DNA from: CAYJLC01 sp044426345
GTDB lineage: Bacteria > Bacillota > Clostridia > Oscillospirales > Butyricicoccaceae
DNA: 64,000 nt
NCBI GenBank assembly: GCA_044426345.1
Contig: JAWXUP010000003.1
Location: forward strand, 38,738-102,737
Direction of reading: 5' to 3'
Each line of letters starts with the position of its first letter. Positions within the stretch are counted from its first letter, which is position 1. The translations under genes were made by a program, and so were the position numbers. The notes under the pieces were generated by a model, which did not search any database, was not told the DNA's origin, and saw only the letters and a program-made list of their open reading frames with translations. Below are positions 7,878 through 16,532 of this stretch, in pieces.

Positions 7878-8203
7878 GTTGGACGTTGAAATTTCTTCCC
7901 GAAGCTGAAAAAGATTTAAAAAACTTAGCTGGTAACGAGCGTATTCTTGTTTCAAAAGCTATTAAAAAAGTGGTTCAAAACCCACTATCAATTTATGAAG
8001 GTGGATATGGTAAACCACTTGGCAACAAAAATGATACAGATTTAACTGGTTTCTACAAAATCAAGTTAAGAGGCGCTGGACTTCGCATAGTCTATAAACT
8101 AATCAAAACCGAAACCTCTATGCTCGTTGTGGTTATAGGAGCGAGAGCCGATTACGAGGTCTATGAAACTGCCCAAAAACGTAGTGTAAAATATGATTTA
8201 TAA
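7874..8203 (+). CDS. RelE/ParE-family toxin
   Basis: This 109-residue protein begins MSWTLKFLPEAEKDLKNLAG and contains DLTGFYKIKLRGAGLRIVYKL, the core of the RelE/ParE fold. It ends in a basic tail. The RelE-like arginines (KLRGAGLR) favour a ribosome-dependent mRNA interferase, but ParE-like gyrase inhibition cannot be excluded. It overlaps its antitoxin gene by four bases and ends at a strong terminator. Confidence 0.85.
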   Translation: MSWTLKFLPEAEKDLKNLAGNERILVSKAIKKVVQNPLSIYEGGYGKPLGNKNDTDLTGFYKIKLRGAGLRIVYKLIKTETSMLVVVIGARADYEVYETAQKRSVKYDL

Positions 8204-8214
8204 CGTAATAAATT

Positions 8215-8244
8215 ACAGACACCCTTGATGTTGAGGGTGTCTGT
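8215..8244 (+). terminator. Terminator after the RelE-type module
   Basis: A perfect 11-base stem (ACAGACACCCT / AGGGTGTCTGT) is followed by seven Ts. Confidence 0.85.
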
Positions 8245-8274
8245 TTTTTTACAGTATTCGATTATAACAACAAT

Positions 8275-8306
8275 AAGAGAGTAAGCCACAAAAAGCTCGC
8301 TCTCTT
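8275..8306 (-). terminator. Terminator after the zinc-ribbon membrane protein genes
   Basis: AAGAGAGTAAGC and GCTCGCTCTCTT form an imperfect stem between convergent genes, downstream of the stop at 8339. Confidence 0.55.
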
Positions 8307-8338
8307 AAAATTTATTTGAAATTATATTGATTTTCACA

Positions 8339-9547
8339 TTATTGAAAATCAAGCACTTGGTATAATGAAGTATATATTACACCAGGTGTAAATTCATCAG
8401 TTAAATTGTCAAAGTCTTTTGTGCGTTCGTCATTTACTACGATTAAACCATACGGTGTAAGTTCGAAGGTTATTTTTGATGTGCTATCTGCACCACTCGA
8501 GCCCATATTAGCTATTAAACCATCGTTGCATAAAGTATAACGATCTCGTTCTCCTGCATTAAATGCTAATTTCAATTCACCAGAATCTGATAGGTAATAT
8601 AGTGAAACTAAAGAACCTGAAACACCTCCACCATCATCACCTATAAGAAGTTCATATATGCCATCTCCGTTTATATCACGAAAAACATATCCCAGATCCC
8701 ATGTATCATGATAGAATAATAGGTCACTAAGATTATTTTCTTCAAGCTGGCTAAAATTATAGCCTTCTTCTAATGCTATGGCTATTAAAGATATTTCGTC
8801 GAAGTATGTATTATATACTTCAAGAGAAACATCAACAGTTACCATTTGCCATTCAAGAAAATCTTCATAGGCTGCAACAACATTTGGAGCTATCTCTAAA
8901 TCTTCGGTAGTGTCAATTTCTTCAATTACTTCATCAACCGTATCTTCGTCAACTTCTTCCATTTCTATTGATTGCTCAACTTCTGGTTCGATAAAAGTAT
9001 TTATCCCATAAATATCATCAAATAATAAGGACATAAATTCATAAGACTGGTCCGTGCCATTGTAACCAACATAAACAGCTTCAAATTCTTCTTCTCCGTC
9101 TAAAATTTGAAATTGAAGGCAATAACTATCTTCATACACGCTATTGTCTACACCATTAAACTCTACAATTTTTCGTCCATCATCACTTTCAAAGTATTCC
9201 CTTTCTTGTGTAGAAAAATAATCATCAAAAGCTTGACCGATAGTTTGCTCTGAGTAGCTATATAAATTACCACCAGTTACTAGAGCAATCATTTGCTCTT
9301 GCTCGTCATTCATCGTACCTATGGCGCTATAAATAATATAGGCTACAAAACATATCAGTGCAATAATTAGCCTTTTCAAGGCCTTATTCATTTTCTTTTT
9401 CGGTTTTTTACCATTAATTTCATCGCTAATTTGTATTTGCTCTTGATTAACCATGGTTTGATCTGCATTGCTCGCTACTTGAGCGCCACAGAACTTGCAA
9501 AATTTGTCGTTTGAATTATTTTCTTTTCCACATTGTTTACAAAACAT
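8339..9547 (-). CDS. Zinc-ribbon, single-pass membrane protein
   Basis: This 402-residue protein has an N-terminal zinc ribbon (FCKQCGKENNSNDKFCKFCG), a lysine-rich linker and one membrane segment (about residues 57-77: LKRLIIALICFVAYIIYSAI). A long acidic region follows, with an E/D/V-rich stretch near residues 190-220 and a globular C-terminus. The ribbon is predicted cytoplasmic and the C-terminal domain extracellular. I chose ATG at 9547, which follows GAGGTG at proper spacing, rather than the GTG inside that site. Nineteen bases separate it from the next zinc-ribbon gene upstream, so the two probably form an operon. The function is unknown. Confidence 0.8.
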   Translation of the reverse strand: MFCKQCGKENNSNDKFCKFCGAQVASNADQTMVNQEQIQISDEINGKKPKKKMNKALKRLIIALICFVAYIIYSAIGTMNDEQEQMIALVTGGNLYSYSEQTIGQAFDDYFSTQEREYFESDDGRKIVEFNGVDNSVYEDSYCLQFQILDGEEEFEAVYVGYNGTDQSYEFMSLLFDDIYGINTFIEPEVEQSIEMEEVDEDTVDEVIEEIDTTEDLEIAPNVVAAYEDFLEWQMVTVDVSLEVYNTYFDEISLIAIALEEGYNFSQLEENNLSDLLFYHDTWDLGYVFRDINGDGIYELLIGDDGGGVSGSLVSLYYLSDSGELKLAFNAGERDRYTLCNDGLIANMGSSGADSTSKITFELTPYGLIVVNDERTKDFDNLTDEFTPGVIYTSLYQVLDFQ

Positions 9548-9566
9548 TTTATACACCTCACTTTAA

Positions 9567-10250
9567 TTACTGATTAGGTAGAGTTTTATTAGAAAATATT
9601 GCAGTTCCAGAATTAGAAGTTATTACTATTATAAAAACAACTACAAAAACAACCACCCATATTTTGGTTACAATTGTTGGAAGCTCTAAAGGTGTTGATG
9701 CATTTTTATTACAAAGTTTCTTTGCGATAAATCCGCTGAAAACAACCAAAGCACCAGATATAGCTACTAACCATGCGCCGATCTGCACGCTAAATAAAAT
9801 ATTGTCCACGTAACTTTGCAACATAGAAAACATCATTATTGTTCCTACGGCATAAACCGCTTGCGCTATTTTTAATTTTGACCTAAAAATGTTAAACGAC
9901 CCAATGGTAAAAAATATAAAAGCTAATGCCATATCGCCAAATACATATTCAGATAAGCCTAGCATTGAAAAAGCAGACACTCTCATATCTAATATTTTCG
10001 CAAAAGGTAATAACATACAAGCAAAACCTACTAAAGAAAACAAAATCATTAAGTTTTTCTTTGTAGTTGCTAAGTTTTCACTTGCTAAAACAACCGGTTT
10101 TTCTGTTTGATTGTGTTCTGAGATATTTTGTCTTATTATATGGTCCTCCTCGATTTTTGCGTTATTATCGGCATTTGATAAATTACCTCCACACGCATTG
10201 CAAAATTTTTGATTTTTTTCCGCAGTACTTCCACAGTGATTACAAAACAT
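9567..10250 (-). CDS. Zinc-ribbon, multi-pass membrane protein
   Basis: This 227-residue protein starts with a zinc ribbon (MFCNHCGSTAEKNQKFCNACG) and continues into four to five hydrophobic segments. It is the first gene of a pair with the zinc-ribbon protein at 8339. The family is common in Firmicutes but has no assigned role. GGAGGG upstream of the ATG supports the start. Confidence 0.78.
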   Translation of the reverse strand: MFCNHCGSTAEKNQKFCNACGGNLSNADNNAKIEEDHIIRQNISEHNQTEKPVVLASENLATTKKNLMILFSLVGFACMLLPFAKILDMRVSAFSMLGLSEYVFGDMALAFIFFTIGSFNIFRSKLKIAQAVYAVGTIMMFSMLQSYVDNILFSVQIGAWLVAISGALVVFSGFIAKKLCNKNASTPLELPTIVTKIWVVVFVVVFIIVITSNSGTAIFSNKTLPNQ

Positions 10251-10407
10251 AATTTCCCTCCATATTTAAATAAATTTTAATCTCACTGCATAACCAAAGC
10301 TCACATTGTTATACAGTAATATTTTTAGTTATCTTATAACATATTTTATCATATATAAATTTATAATACAATAGTATAAAGTAATATTTTTTATGAGGTG
10401 TAAGATA

Positions 10408-10728
10408 ATGGACAAAACGCAATTAACCGATATCGGTGTAAGACTTCGTGCTAGACGTAGCGAACTTAAGTTAACTCGTGAAAAAATGTCAGAACTTGCC
10501 GACGTAGGCACCGGATATTATGGTCAACTAGAAGTTGGTACATCGCAAATGTCGATTGATACACTTATAAAACTGTCAAAAAGTATGCATTTATCTATGG
10601 AATATATACTATTTGGAGAGCAAGAAGAAAAAGGCGACCCATCTGTCGTGATAGATATGCTATCAAAATGCACTGAACGAGAACTTAAACTTGCCGAAGA
10701 AGTTTTGAAGTTATTTTTAATGAAATAA
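10408..10728 (+). CDS. XRE-family transcriptional regulator
   Basis: This 106-residue protein has a Cro/C1-type helix-turn-helix (IGVRLRARRSELKLTREKMSELADVGTGYYGQLEVGTSQMSIDTLIKLSKSMHLS, about residues 8-62) and a C-terminal helical region that may dimerise. GAGGTG at 10395-10400 supports ATG at 10408. It is transcribed away from the zinc-ribbon genes, and the AT-rich gap between them could hold its operator. Confidence 0.85.
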   Translation: MDKTQLTDIGVRLRARRSELKLTREKMSELADVGTGYYGQLEVGTSQMSIDTLIKLSKSMHLSMEYILFGEQEEKGDPSVVIDMLSKCTERELKLAEEVLKLFLMK

Positions 10729-10770
10729 TATAGCTCCCGCTGTGTGGGAATTTTAAATATGCGAAAAATT

Positions 10771-10799
10771 AAGCACAACCTAGATTTTAGGCTGTGCTT
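10771..10799 (+). terminator. Terminator between convergent genes
   Basis: AAGCACAACCT and AGGCTGTGCTT form an 11-base stem with one mismatch, followed by TTTTTG on the plus strand. Confidence 0.75.
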
Positions 10800-10824
10800 T
10801 TTGTTATGTTTTGATATGTATTAC

Positions 10825-13131
10825 TTAATTCTTAGATTTTCTTTTGGAATTATCAGTGTTTTTTCCCTGCGAAGCATTTAGTATTAATATGATTTGTTGT
10901 TCTTCAACTGTTCCACCTGAGAGCGGTATATTAATTAGTGATTCAGTTATACTTTTATTATAAATCTTATTATACGGAGTTAAAATTTGTTCAATATGTT
11001 GTTTTGAAGTTAATTTTAATTCATTTTTAGAGTTATATTCTTGATTGATTTCTAAAAAAGCAATCTTTTCTTGAAATTTATTCACTAAAGATTCTTTTTC
11101 TATAAAAATCAAAAAGCTTTCAACGATATCAATTAAATATTTATGATTTTCTAACAATATACAATTGTTTAAATTATCTATAAAATTAAAAGATCGATAT
11201 TCTTCTTTAAATGCATTTAATTCAAAGCTAACATATTTATTTGAAAGGAAAGGCTTTTTAACAATATCTTCAATAGATATATCGATAGAAACTTCTTCAT
11301 CTGTGCAAAATAATAAATGATTTTTAGTGTCTTCGGTAAAATTTGAATTCACTAGCAAAGTGTTTAAAAACACATTTTTAATTTGTATTACAAAATCAAT
11401 ATCTACGTGATTTATATTTTCGCATATAGCTTTATCAATTTGTTTCAAGAGGGTTTCAAAAGAAATATCTACGTGATTTATATTTTCGCATATAGCTTTA
11501 TCAATTTGTTTCAAGAGGGTTTCAAAAGAAATATCCTCCGGAGTAGCGATAACACAATTTTCGATTTCTTCGAATATAGAATTGATTGTATTTTTACTAC
11601 TATTTAAATACTGGTTTTTAGTACTAATTAATATTTCTTTCAATTTATTTTCTTCAAATTTTAAATTATAATTATTTTCGTTTAATCCTATTTCACTTAA
11701 AATATTTTCAAATAATGTATTAATATATAAATATTTTGATCTTATGGCATATGTTTCAAAAATCATATTTTTTAATAAAATAAAATGATGAGATCTACTG
11801 TTTTTTAAGCCGTTAAATATATCATAAAGAACAGGTTGATCTGGAATTTCAATATATTTTTTACTTTTTACCAATTGGTTTAATAAAATTTGATCTTTAC
11901 TTTTGACATTTTTCTCAATTTGTTTATTTTGGGCTATTGTTTCGCATGCAGTATCATCATTTTCACTAGTATATTCTTCAGATTTTCCCTCAGGATTAAT
12001 TTGCAAGATATTTTTAGGAGTGTCATAATATAATAAGGTAATATTTCTAAGCTCAATATTTTTGAGCTCTCTAAAATATAGCTCTCGATTTTTAATATAT
12101 GACAAACTAGATATTTTCGAGTGTTTTGTGTGCATAAGTAAAGATTCTATATCTAGCCTAAGTGAGTTCATATAATCCTCGTCGTGTAATATATAATATT
12201 CTTTGCAAATGTCATAAAAAAACTTTTTGCGAACTTTTGTATATATCTCATTATTAAGATAAGTTTTAGCAGTTAATTCTAAAGCTTGCAAATCTGTAGA
12301 GTTAAACATAGGTGGAGTTGAAAAAATATTAAATTGCTGACTTAAAAGTGCATTATGTTCCAGTGAACTGATTTTTTCACAAATTAATTTTAAAATTTCA
12401 ACCCTACAAAAAGTACCCTTAAATTCAAATGCTTTTTGCAAATATTTTGACAGTGAAATTTCGTGTTCAACACCATAGTCTGTAATTTTAATGGTCTTTA
12501 GCTTAAGAGGAGATTTATCAATGAAATGAAATGCATTTAATAATTCTTTTGCATTATAAATGTAACCTGCATGAGTGGTTTTTTCTATAAGATAATTTTC
12601 AAAGATTTCATCGGAAACAACTGCTTTAAATAAATTAAACTTTTTGTAAAAACCACCTGTTGTCTTAGCTTGAGTTTTATATATCTGATGCATTTGATCT
12701 ATGTGTAAATCAGCGTAATATAGACTCGATCCAACTTTGCTAGTGATTAGTTTTGGAAATAGTTGATTACTAGCATCAAACGCAAATTGATCATTTTCGT
12801 CAAATTCTTTTTCTTTTTTTGTGGAGCAAAAAAAATCAAGGGTAAATAGGCAGTCTAAAAGAACATCTGTAAACCAGATAGAAGGTATCTCAGGAGATCC
12901 AATTTTAAACAGATTATCTATAGCTTTCAAATAATCTTCTCGTGTCGTTAAATCATTGTTATTTTCGCAAATTTTAAACGAAACCGTAAACTCATCTATG
13001 ACAGTTTTTTCAAAAAAACTATAAATTATATCTATATTAGTTTTATAGAAAAAACCCTTTGTTTTATCTTTTGCTTTCACAAAGTTACTTTCAACTTCAT
13101 CTTTAGAATCTACAATTAAATAGCGTTCCAT
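10825..13131 (-). CDS. Unrecognised 768-residue protein with an internal 22-residue duplication
   Basis: I do not recognise the family. The sequence is rich in K, N, I, L and F with no signal peptide, clear membrane segment or known catalytic motif, and it appears largely helical. A 22-residue segment (ISFETLLKQIDKAICENINHVD) occurs twice in tandem, from an exact DNA duplication at 11399-11530. The gene is divergent from the DUF927-like ATPase at 13354, with a 222-base gap that probably holds both promoters. That context suggests an accessory or mobile-element function. Confidence 0.75.
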   Translation of the reverse strand: MERYLIVDSKDEVESNFVKAKDKTKGFFYKTNIDIIYSFFEKTVIDEFTVSFKICENNNDLTTREDYLKAIDNLFKIGSPEIPSIWFTDVLLDCLFTLDFFCSTKKEKEFDENDQFAFDASNQLFPKLITSKVGSSLYYADLHIDQMHQIYKTQAKTTGGFYKKFNLFKAVVSDEIFENYLIEKTTHAGYIYNAKELLNAFHFIDKSPLKLKTIKITDYGVEHEISLSKYLQKAFEFKGTFCRVEILKLICEKISSLEHNALLSQQFNIFSTPPMFNSTDLQALELTAKTYLNNEIYTKVRKKFFYDICKEYYILHDEDYMNSLRLDIESLLMHTKHSKISSLSYIKNRELYFRELKNIELRNITLLYYDTPKNILQINPEGKSEEYTSENDDTACETIAQNKQIEKNVKSKDQILLNQLVKSKKYIEIPDQPVLYDIFNGLKNSRSHHFILLKNMIFETYAIRSKYLYINTLFENILSEIGLNENNYNLKFEENKLKEILISTKNQYLNSSKNTINSIFEEIENCVIATPEDISFETLLKQIDKAICENINHVDISFETLLKQIDKAICENINHVDIDFVIQIKNVFLNTLLVNSNFTEDTKNHLLFCTDEEVSIDISIEDIVKKPFLSNKYVSFELNAFKEEYRSFNFIDNLNNCILLENHKYLIDIVESFLIFIEKESLVNKFQEKIAFLEINQEYNSKNELKLTSKQHIEQILTPYNKIYNKSITESLINIPLSGGTVEEQQIILILNASQGKNTDNSKRKSKN
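11399..11530. repeat. Exact 66-base tandem duplication
   Basis: Bases 11399-11464 are repeated without change at 11465-11530. Sixty-six bases is 22 codons, so the frame of the 768-residue gene is kept. The lack of any difference suggests a recent event. Confidence 0.95.
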
Positions 13132-13353
13132 ACAAAACTCCTTTTAAACTACCTATGAATATCCTTAATACTATATTATATCATAAATTTTATATTATAT
13201 CAATTTTTCGGATTAGAAATTTTTCAATAACATTATTTTGTTCTTTAAAGAACATATTTGCTATACTGGTTTCGAATTAAAAAGCTTTTTATAAACAAAA
13301 ATTAAAAATCGGCAAATTATCAGCTGTAATTTACTAAAAAAGGAGAATATACT

Positions 13354-15480
13354 ATGAAAAAAATTAATTTATTCAGAAATGGTGATACAACTAAAAAACC
13401 TTATTCTTGTGCGCAAGAATTTGAAAAAGGTTCGTCAGTGGAAAGATCACTAATCGAAGGCGTGATTTTTTACGATAAAAACGATCCTACTAAAGGGTTA
13501 ATCGAGCCTATGGAATTTTTTGATAGAGCAGAAACAAATCATGAATATGCTGCTTCGCTTGTCGATGACCAACAAACAAAAGCTGTCGACTTAGGCATTG
13601 ACGCTAACCTTGTCACAAACTTTAACAAGGCTTGCTCTAACAATGGCTGCACGCAACCATCTACTGCAGTAATTCCTCATAACGTTACACAAAATGTAGT
13701 ACAACAACCATTATCTTATGGGCAAATGCCAAAACGTGAGATTTATAATGGTTACCATCGTTTTGAACGTCCAAAATCTGTTAAATCTATAAAACAGTAC
13801 GAAATTAAAGACGAAACAGATTGTTGTTACATAACTAACGGGCAGGAAAGCGTGCTGTTTAGCAACTTCAACGCAAATATTACCAGTGTTGATACCTATA
13901 TTTATAGGGATGATCCGGAAAAACAAAGTGTAAATGGTACTGTTCACATATCAAACTATAGCGAAGCTAAAAAATTAAATTACTCTAACAAGGATTTTCG
14001 TAACCTTGCCAATCATATCCTTTTGCAATACGCAGACACTTATATTAATGAGGACATATACGGTGGTGAAAAAAGGTTCACCAACCATATAAGAAAAAAA
14101 GCAAACGATGCTCCGAAACGCACCATTTACAAAAATCATGGCTGGCAAGACATCAATGGTCGCAAGGTTTACGTTCATGATGGAATAGCGCAACATGATT
14201 TATCTGTACGCTTTGAAACTGATAAAACTATCAAAACTTCTGGCGTTGACAAATATACTGCGCAAAGAAAAAGCTTAAGTTTGCTTAATCTATCAGACGA
14301 TAAAGAGGTAATCTTGCCTATTTACCTTATGCATTATTTGGCTGTGCTAAATGCTTTATTCGAAGAAGCAGGTGCGCCACCTAAATTTATAACTTACGTT
14401 TGTGGACCTACTGGCACATTTAAAACTGAAATTTCGAAGCAAATGTTTCGCATTTTTGAGGAAGATGTTCGTAGTTCGGTTAACTCTTTCAAGGGTACCT
14501 TAACTTCTCTAGAAGTTAGCATGAACGAAAGTTATGACTGTATTTTCCTTGTTGACGACTTGCACGCTGAATCTAATACGGAGCTTAAAGGTAATATAGA
14601 GTTTAAAAAGGAAAGCGTATGTAGATATTTTGGTGATGATGTTGGTCATGAAAGATCAAACCAAGAACTGTCTAAGGCGAAAACCTTAAAACCACGTGGG
14701 ATTTGTGCAATGACAGCTGAGTATGTCAGTGGTTCGAAATCTTCGAATTTGCGTTGTTTATTTATCGAAACCAAAGAAGGGTGTATTAAATCCGAGGAGC
14801 TTTCAAAACTTCAAAGTGATCACACGCTTTTATCTGACAATTTAGCTTATTTTCTAGACTATGTAGCATATAATTACAATAATATAGTTTCTTTTATAGC
14901 TAATGAAAGCCGCAAATTGACACAATTGTACTGTACCTTTAAAGAAAAACGCTCAACTAGAACTTGCGTTAGTCTGCTTATAACAGCAAAAATCGTCGAT
15001 GTGTATTTAAATGCTGGTGGTGCATTTTGTGACAAATATGCTCCTGTTCTAGTAAGCGCTGTTTCAAAAAGCGAAAGCATTTCTGAAACGCAAGGGCCAG
15101 AGTACGTGTATTTATCAGCTATACACCAAATGATTTTGAGTAAAAGAATGAAAATTGGAAAATTTTCTAAAAAATTCGATTTCAATTTATCAGGTTATGT
15201 TAATTTTGAAAGCAGACAGCTCTTGTTAAACCCAGACGAAACTCATAAAATGGTAAGATATTACTTAAAAGATCAAGGTCACTACAATATTAATGGTAAG
15301 CTAGAAATTTACAGACTGCTGTACAGCAAAGAATTAATCGAAGTTCAAGGAGACGGTAGTGGTAAAATCAATTACTGCAAAAGAACCAGTTTAGAAGGCA
15401 GACCTAGATTTCTTGCCATAAACATCGATAAAATGGAGGAATTACTTGATGAAGACCTGTGGTCGATTTTGCCTCATTAA
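13354..15480 (+). CDS. DUF927-like P-loop ATPase/helicase of a mobile element
   Basis: This 708-residue protein has a P-loop (CGPTGTFKTE, about residues 351-360) and a Walker B (CIFLVDD, about residues 396-402). These are arranged as in DUF927-type ATPases found in phages, plasmids and integrated elements, where they accompany replication functions. The N-terminal ~170 residues show no primase zinc finger or toprim motif, so it is not a complete primase-helicase. AAAGGAG precedes the start. The two small proteins and the amidoligase locus downstream are on the same strand. Confidence 0.7.
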   Translation: MKKINLFRNGDTTKKPYSCAQEFEKGSSVERSLIEGVIFYDKNDPTKGLIEPMEFFDRAETNHEYAASLVDDQQTKAVDLGIDANLVTNFNKACSNNGCTQPSTAVIPHNVTQNVVQQPLSYGQMPKREIYNGYHRFERPKSVKSIKQYEIKDETDCCYITNGQESVLFSNFNANITSVDTYIYRDDPEKQSVNGTVHISNYSEAKKLNYSNKDFRNLANHILLQYADTYINEDIYGGEKRFTNHIRKKANDAPKRTIYKNHGWQDINGRKVYVHDGIAQHDLSVRFETDKTIKTSGVDKYTAQRKSLSLLNLSDDKEVILPIYLMHYLAVLNALFEEAGAPPKFITYVCGPTGTFKTEISKQMFRIFEEDVRSSVNSFKGTLTSLEVSMNESYDCIFLVDDLHAESNTELKGNIEFKKESVCRYFGDDVGHERSNQELSKAKTLKPRGICAMTAEYVSGSKSSNLRCLFIETKEGCIKSEELSKLQSDHTLLSDNLAYFLDYVAYNYNNIVSFIANESRKLTQLYCTFKEKRSTRTCVSLLITAKIVDVYLNAGGAFCDKYAPVLVSAVSKSESISETQGPEYVYLSAIHQMILSKRMKIGKFSKKFDFNLSGYVNFESRQLLLNPDETHKMVRYYLKDQGHYNINGKLEIYRLLYSKELIEVQGDGSGKINYCKRTSLEGRPRFLAINIDKMEELLDEDLWSILPH

Positions 15481-15501
15481 GTCGGAACAGGAGTGGTATT
15501 A

Positions 15502-15675
15502 TTGAAAGTTTTCATACATCTTCCTACTACAAAAGAGGACCAAGAAGAGCTCGCAAAACAAGTGGCTAAAGTTCATGCTGACGCAGTGATTGAACATATC
15601 AAAAATCAAAGCGATCCGATAGAAAATAAACTTCGCTTATTAAAATCTGTACAAGACAGTGCTAAAACTACATAG
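15502..15675 (+). CDS. Small protein, paralogue of the gene at 15994
   Basis: This 57-residue protein starts at TTG (MKVFIHLPTTKEDQ) and is paralogous to the product at 15994. They share the N-terminal MK-F-H-P-T, the core KVHADAV, and a C-terminal K-L-L-K-V helix. I chose TTG at 15502 because AGGAG at 15488-15492 is well spaced and the paralogue uses the same TTG; a GTG at 15493 overlaps the ribosome site. It starts 21 bases after the ATPase gene. The function is unknown. Confidence 0.65.
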   Translation: MKVFIHLPTTKEDQEELAKQVAKVHADAVIEHIKNQSDPIENKLRLLKSVQDSAKTT

Positions 15676-15943
15676 AATTTAAATCGTTGGGCTTTAGGTG
15701 TACTTTAAACGGTATGTCCTAATGTCCAACTTTTTTTACTGCCTTTTAGTAGTTAAAAGTAGTCTTTTTTCTAGTATAAAGAAGCTATAAAGTATTGCTT
15801 AAATTTTCAGGACAGTAGGACAAGTGGTGAATTTCAACTGATTTTATGGAAGAGTTTATTCAAAAGTGGAGATTTTATAGCAAAAATCGTGGAGTTAGTG
15901 GAGAGTAAAACCTTTTTTATGGTGAAATTGTAATATGGACAAA
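15676..15943. other. Intergenic region between the two small paralogues
   Basis: The region is AT-rich without an open gene. It contains short inverted sequences (for example TTTTAGTAGTTAAAAGTAGT near 15744) but no clear terminator. A related partial motif TTTCAACTGATTTTAT occurs near 15832. Confidence 0.4.
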
Positions 15944-15960
15944 TTTCAACTACATATTAT
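15944..15960 (+). promoter_or_regulatory. Repeated upstream motif, copy 1
   Basis: TTTCAACTACATATTAT lies 33 bases before the TTG start at 15994. It matches copies at 16245-16261 and 16464-16480, giving the consensus TTTCARYTRYATATTAT. The ATATTAT part could serve as or overlap a -10 box. Confidence 0.5.
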
Positions 15961-15993
15961 AGCCTTGATATAAATAACAAGGAGGTTATTTCA

Positions 15994-16161
15994 TTGAAAA
16001 TATTTGTCCATTACCCGAAAACCGATGCTGATAAAAAAGAATTACAGAGAAAGGTAGCAGAAGTTCACGCTGATGCTGTTTATAGAAAGGTCTGTAGTTT
16101 GAATTGTAGCAAAGAACAAAAAAACCTATTAATCAAAGCTGTGAAAGAGCAAATTACATAG
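15994..16161 (+). CDS. Small protein, paralogue of the gene at 15502
   Basis: This 55-residue protein (MKIFVHYPKTDADKKELQRK...) starts at TTG behind a strong AAGGAGG at 15979-15985. It shares the VHADAV core with the 57-residue protein upstream. It carries two cysteines (CSLNC) that the paralogue lacks. The two probably arose by local duplication inside the element. Confidence 0.65.
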   Translation: MKIFVHYPKTDADKKELQRKVAEVHADAVYRKVCSLNCSKEQKNLLIKAVKEQIT

Positions 16162-16173
16162 TAAAGTTAAGCT

Positions 16174-16207
16174 GCTCGTTAACCACTTTCGCAAGCGATT
16201 AACGAGC
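16174..16207 (+). terminator. Hairpin after the 55-residue gene
   Basis: GCTCGTTAA and TTAACGAGC form a 9-base stem, extended by an inner TCGC/GCGA pair. It lacks a strong T run, so it may be a terminator or a processing structure. Confidence 0.5.
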
Positions 16208-16244
16208 AAATTATGCTTATGCATCATAACGTTAAGGTCCTGTA

Positions 16245-16261
16245 TTTCAGTTGTATATTAT
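16245..16261 (+). promoter_or_regulatory. Repeated upstream motif, copy 2
   Basis: TTTCAGTTGTATATTAT matches the consensus shared with 15944 and 16464. The first gene downstream on this strand is the amidoligase, 270 bases away, with the nested inverted repeats between them. Confidence 0.5.
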
Positions 16262-16328
16262 CTTATAAAAAGTATATACTTTAATTGTTTTTTCTATAGC
16301 TACATCATCATCTCTCCGTCATTATATT

Positions 16329-16417
16329 AGTAGCAAAGAATTTTTGCTACTATTTTTATTTTTTAAAACGTAAATTTTGCTAAACCAAAATTTACGTACC
16401 AAAAATTCTTTGCTACT
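16329..16417. repeat. Nested inverted repeats (alternative hairpins)
   Basis: Perfect 18-base outer arms lie at 16329-16346 and 16400-16417. A perfect 12-base inner hairpin lies at 16368-16379 and 16386-16397. The left outer arm can also fold on itself (GTAGCAAA / TTTGCTAC, 16330-16350). These pairings compete, as in attenuators or replication or transfer origins. Confidence 0.85.
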
Positions 16418-16463
16418 CCTATAATTCCTACGAGATACAACTACCATTCGTAAAAGTAATAAT

Positions 16464-16480
16464 TTTCAGTTGCATATTAT
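16464..16480 (+). promoter_or_regulatory. Repeated upstream motif, copy 3
   Basis: TTTCAGTTGCATATTAT lies about 50 bases before the amidoligase start. It matches copies at 15944 and 16245, which suggests shared control of the small proteins and the amidoligase operon. Confidence 0.5.
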
Positions 16481-16532
16481 AACAGTGTATAGAACATTCT
16501 ATGCACTATTTTAATATTAGGAGGAACGAAAA

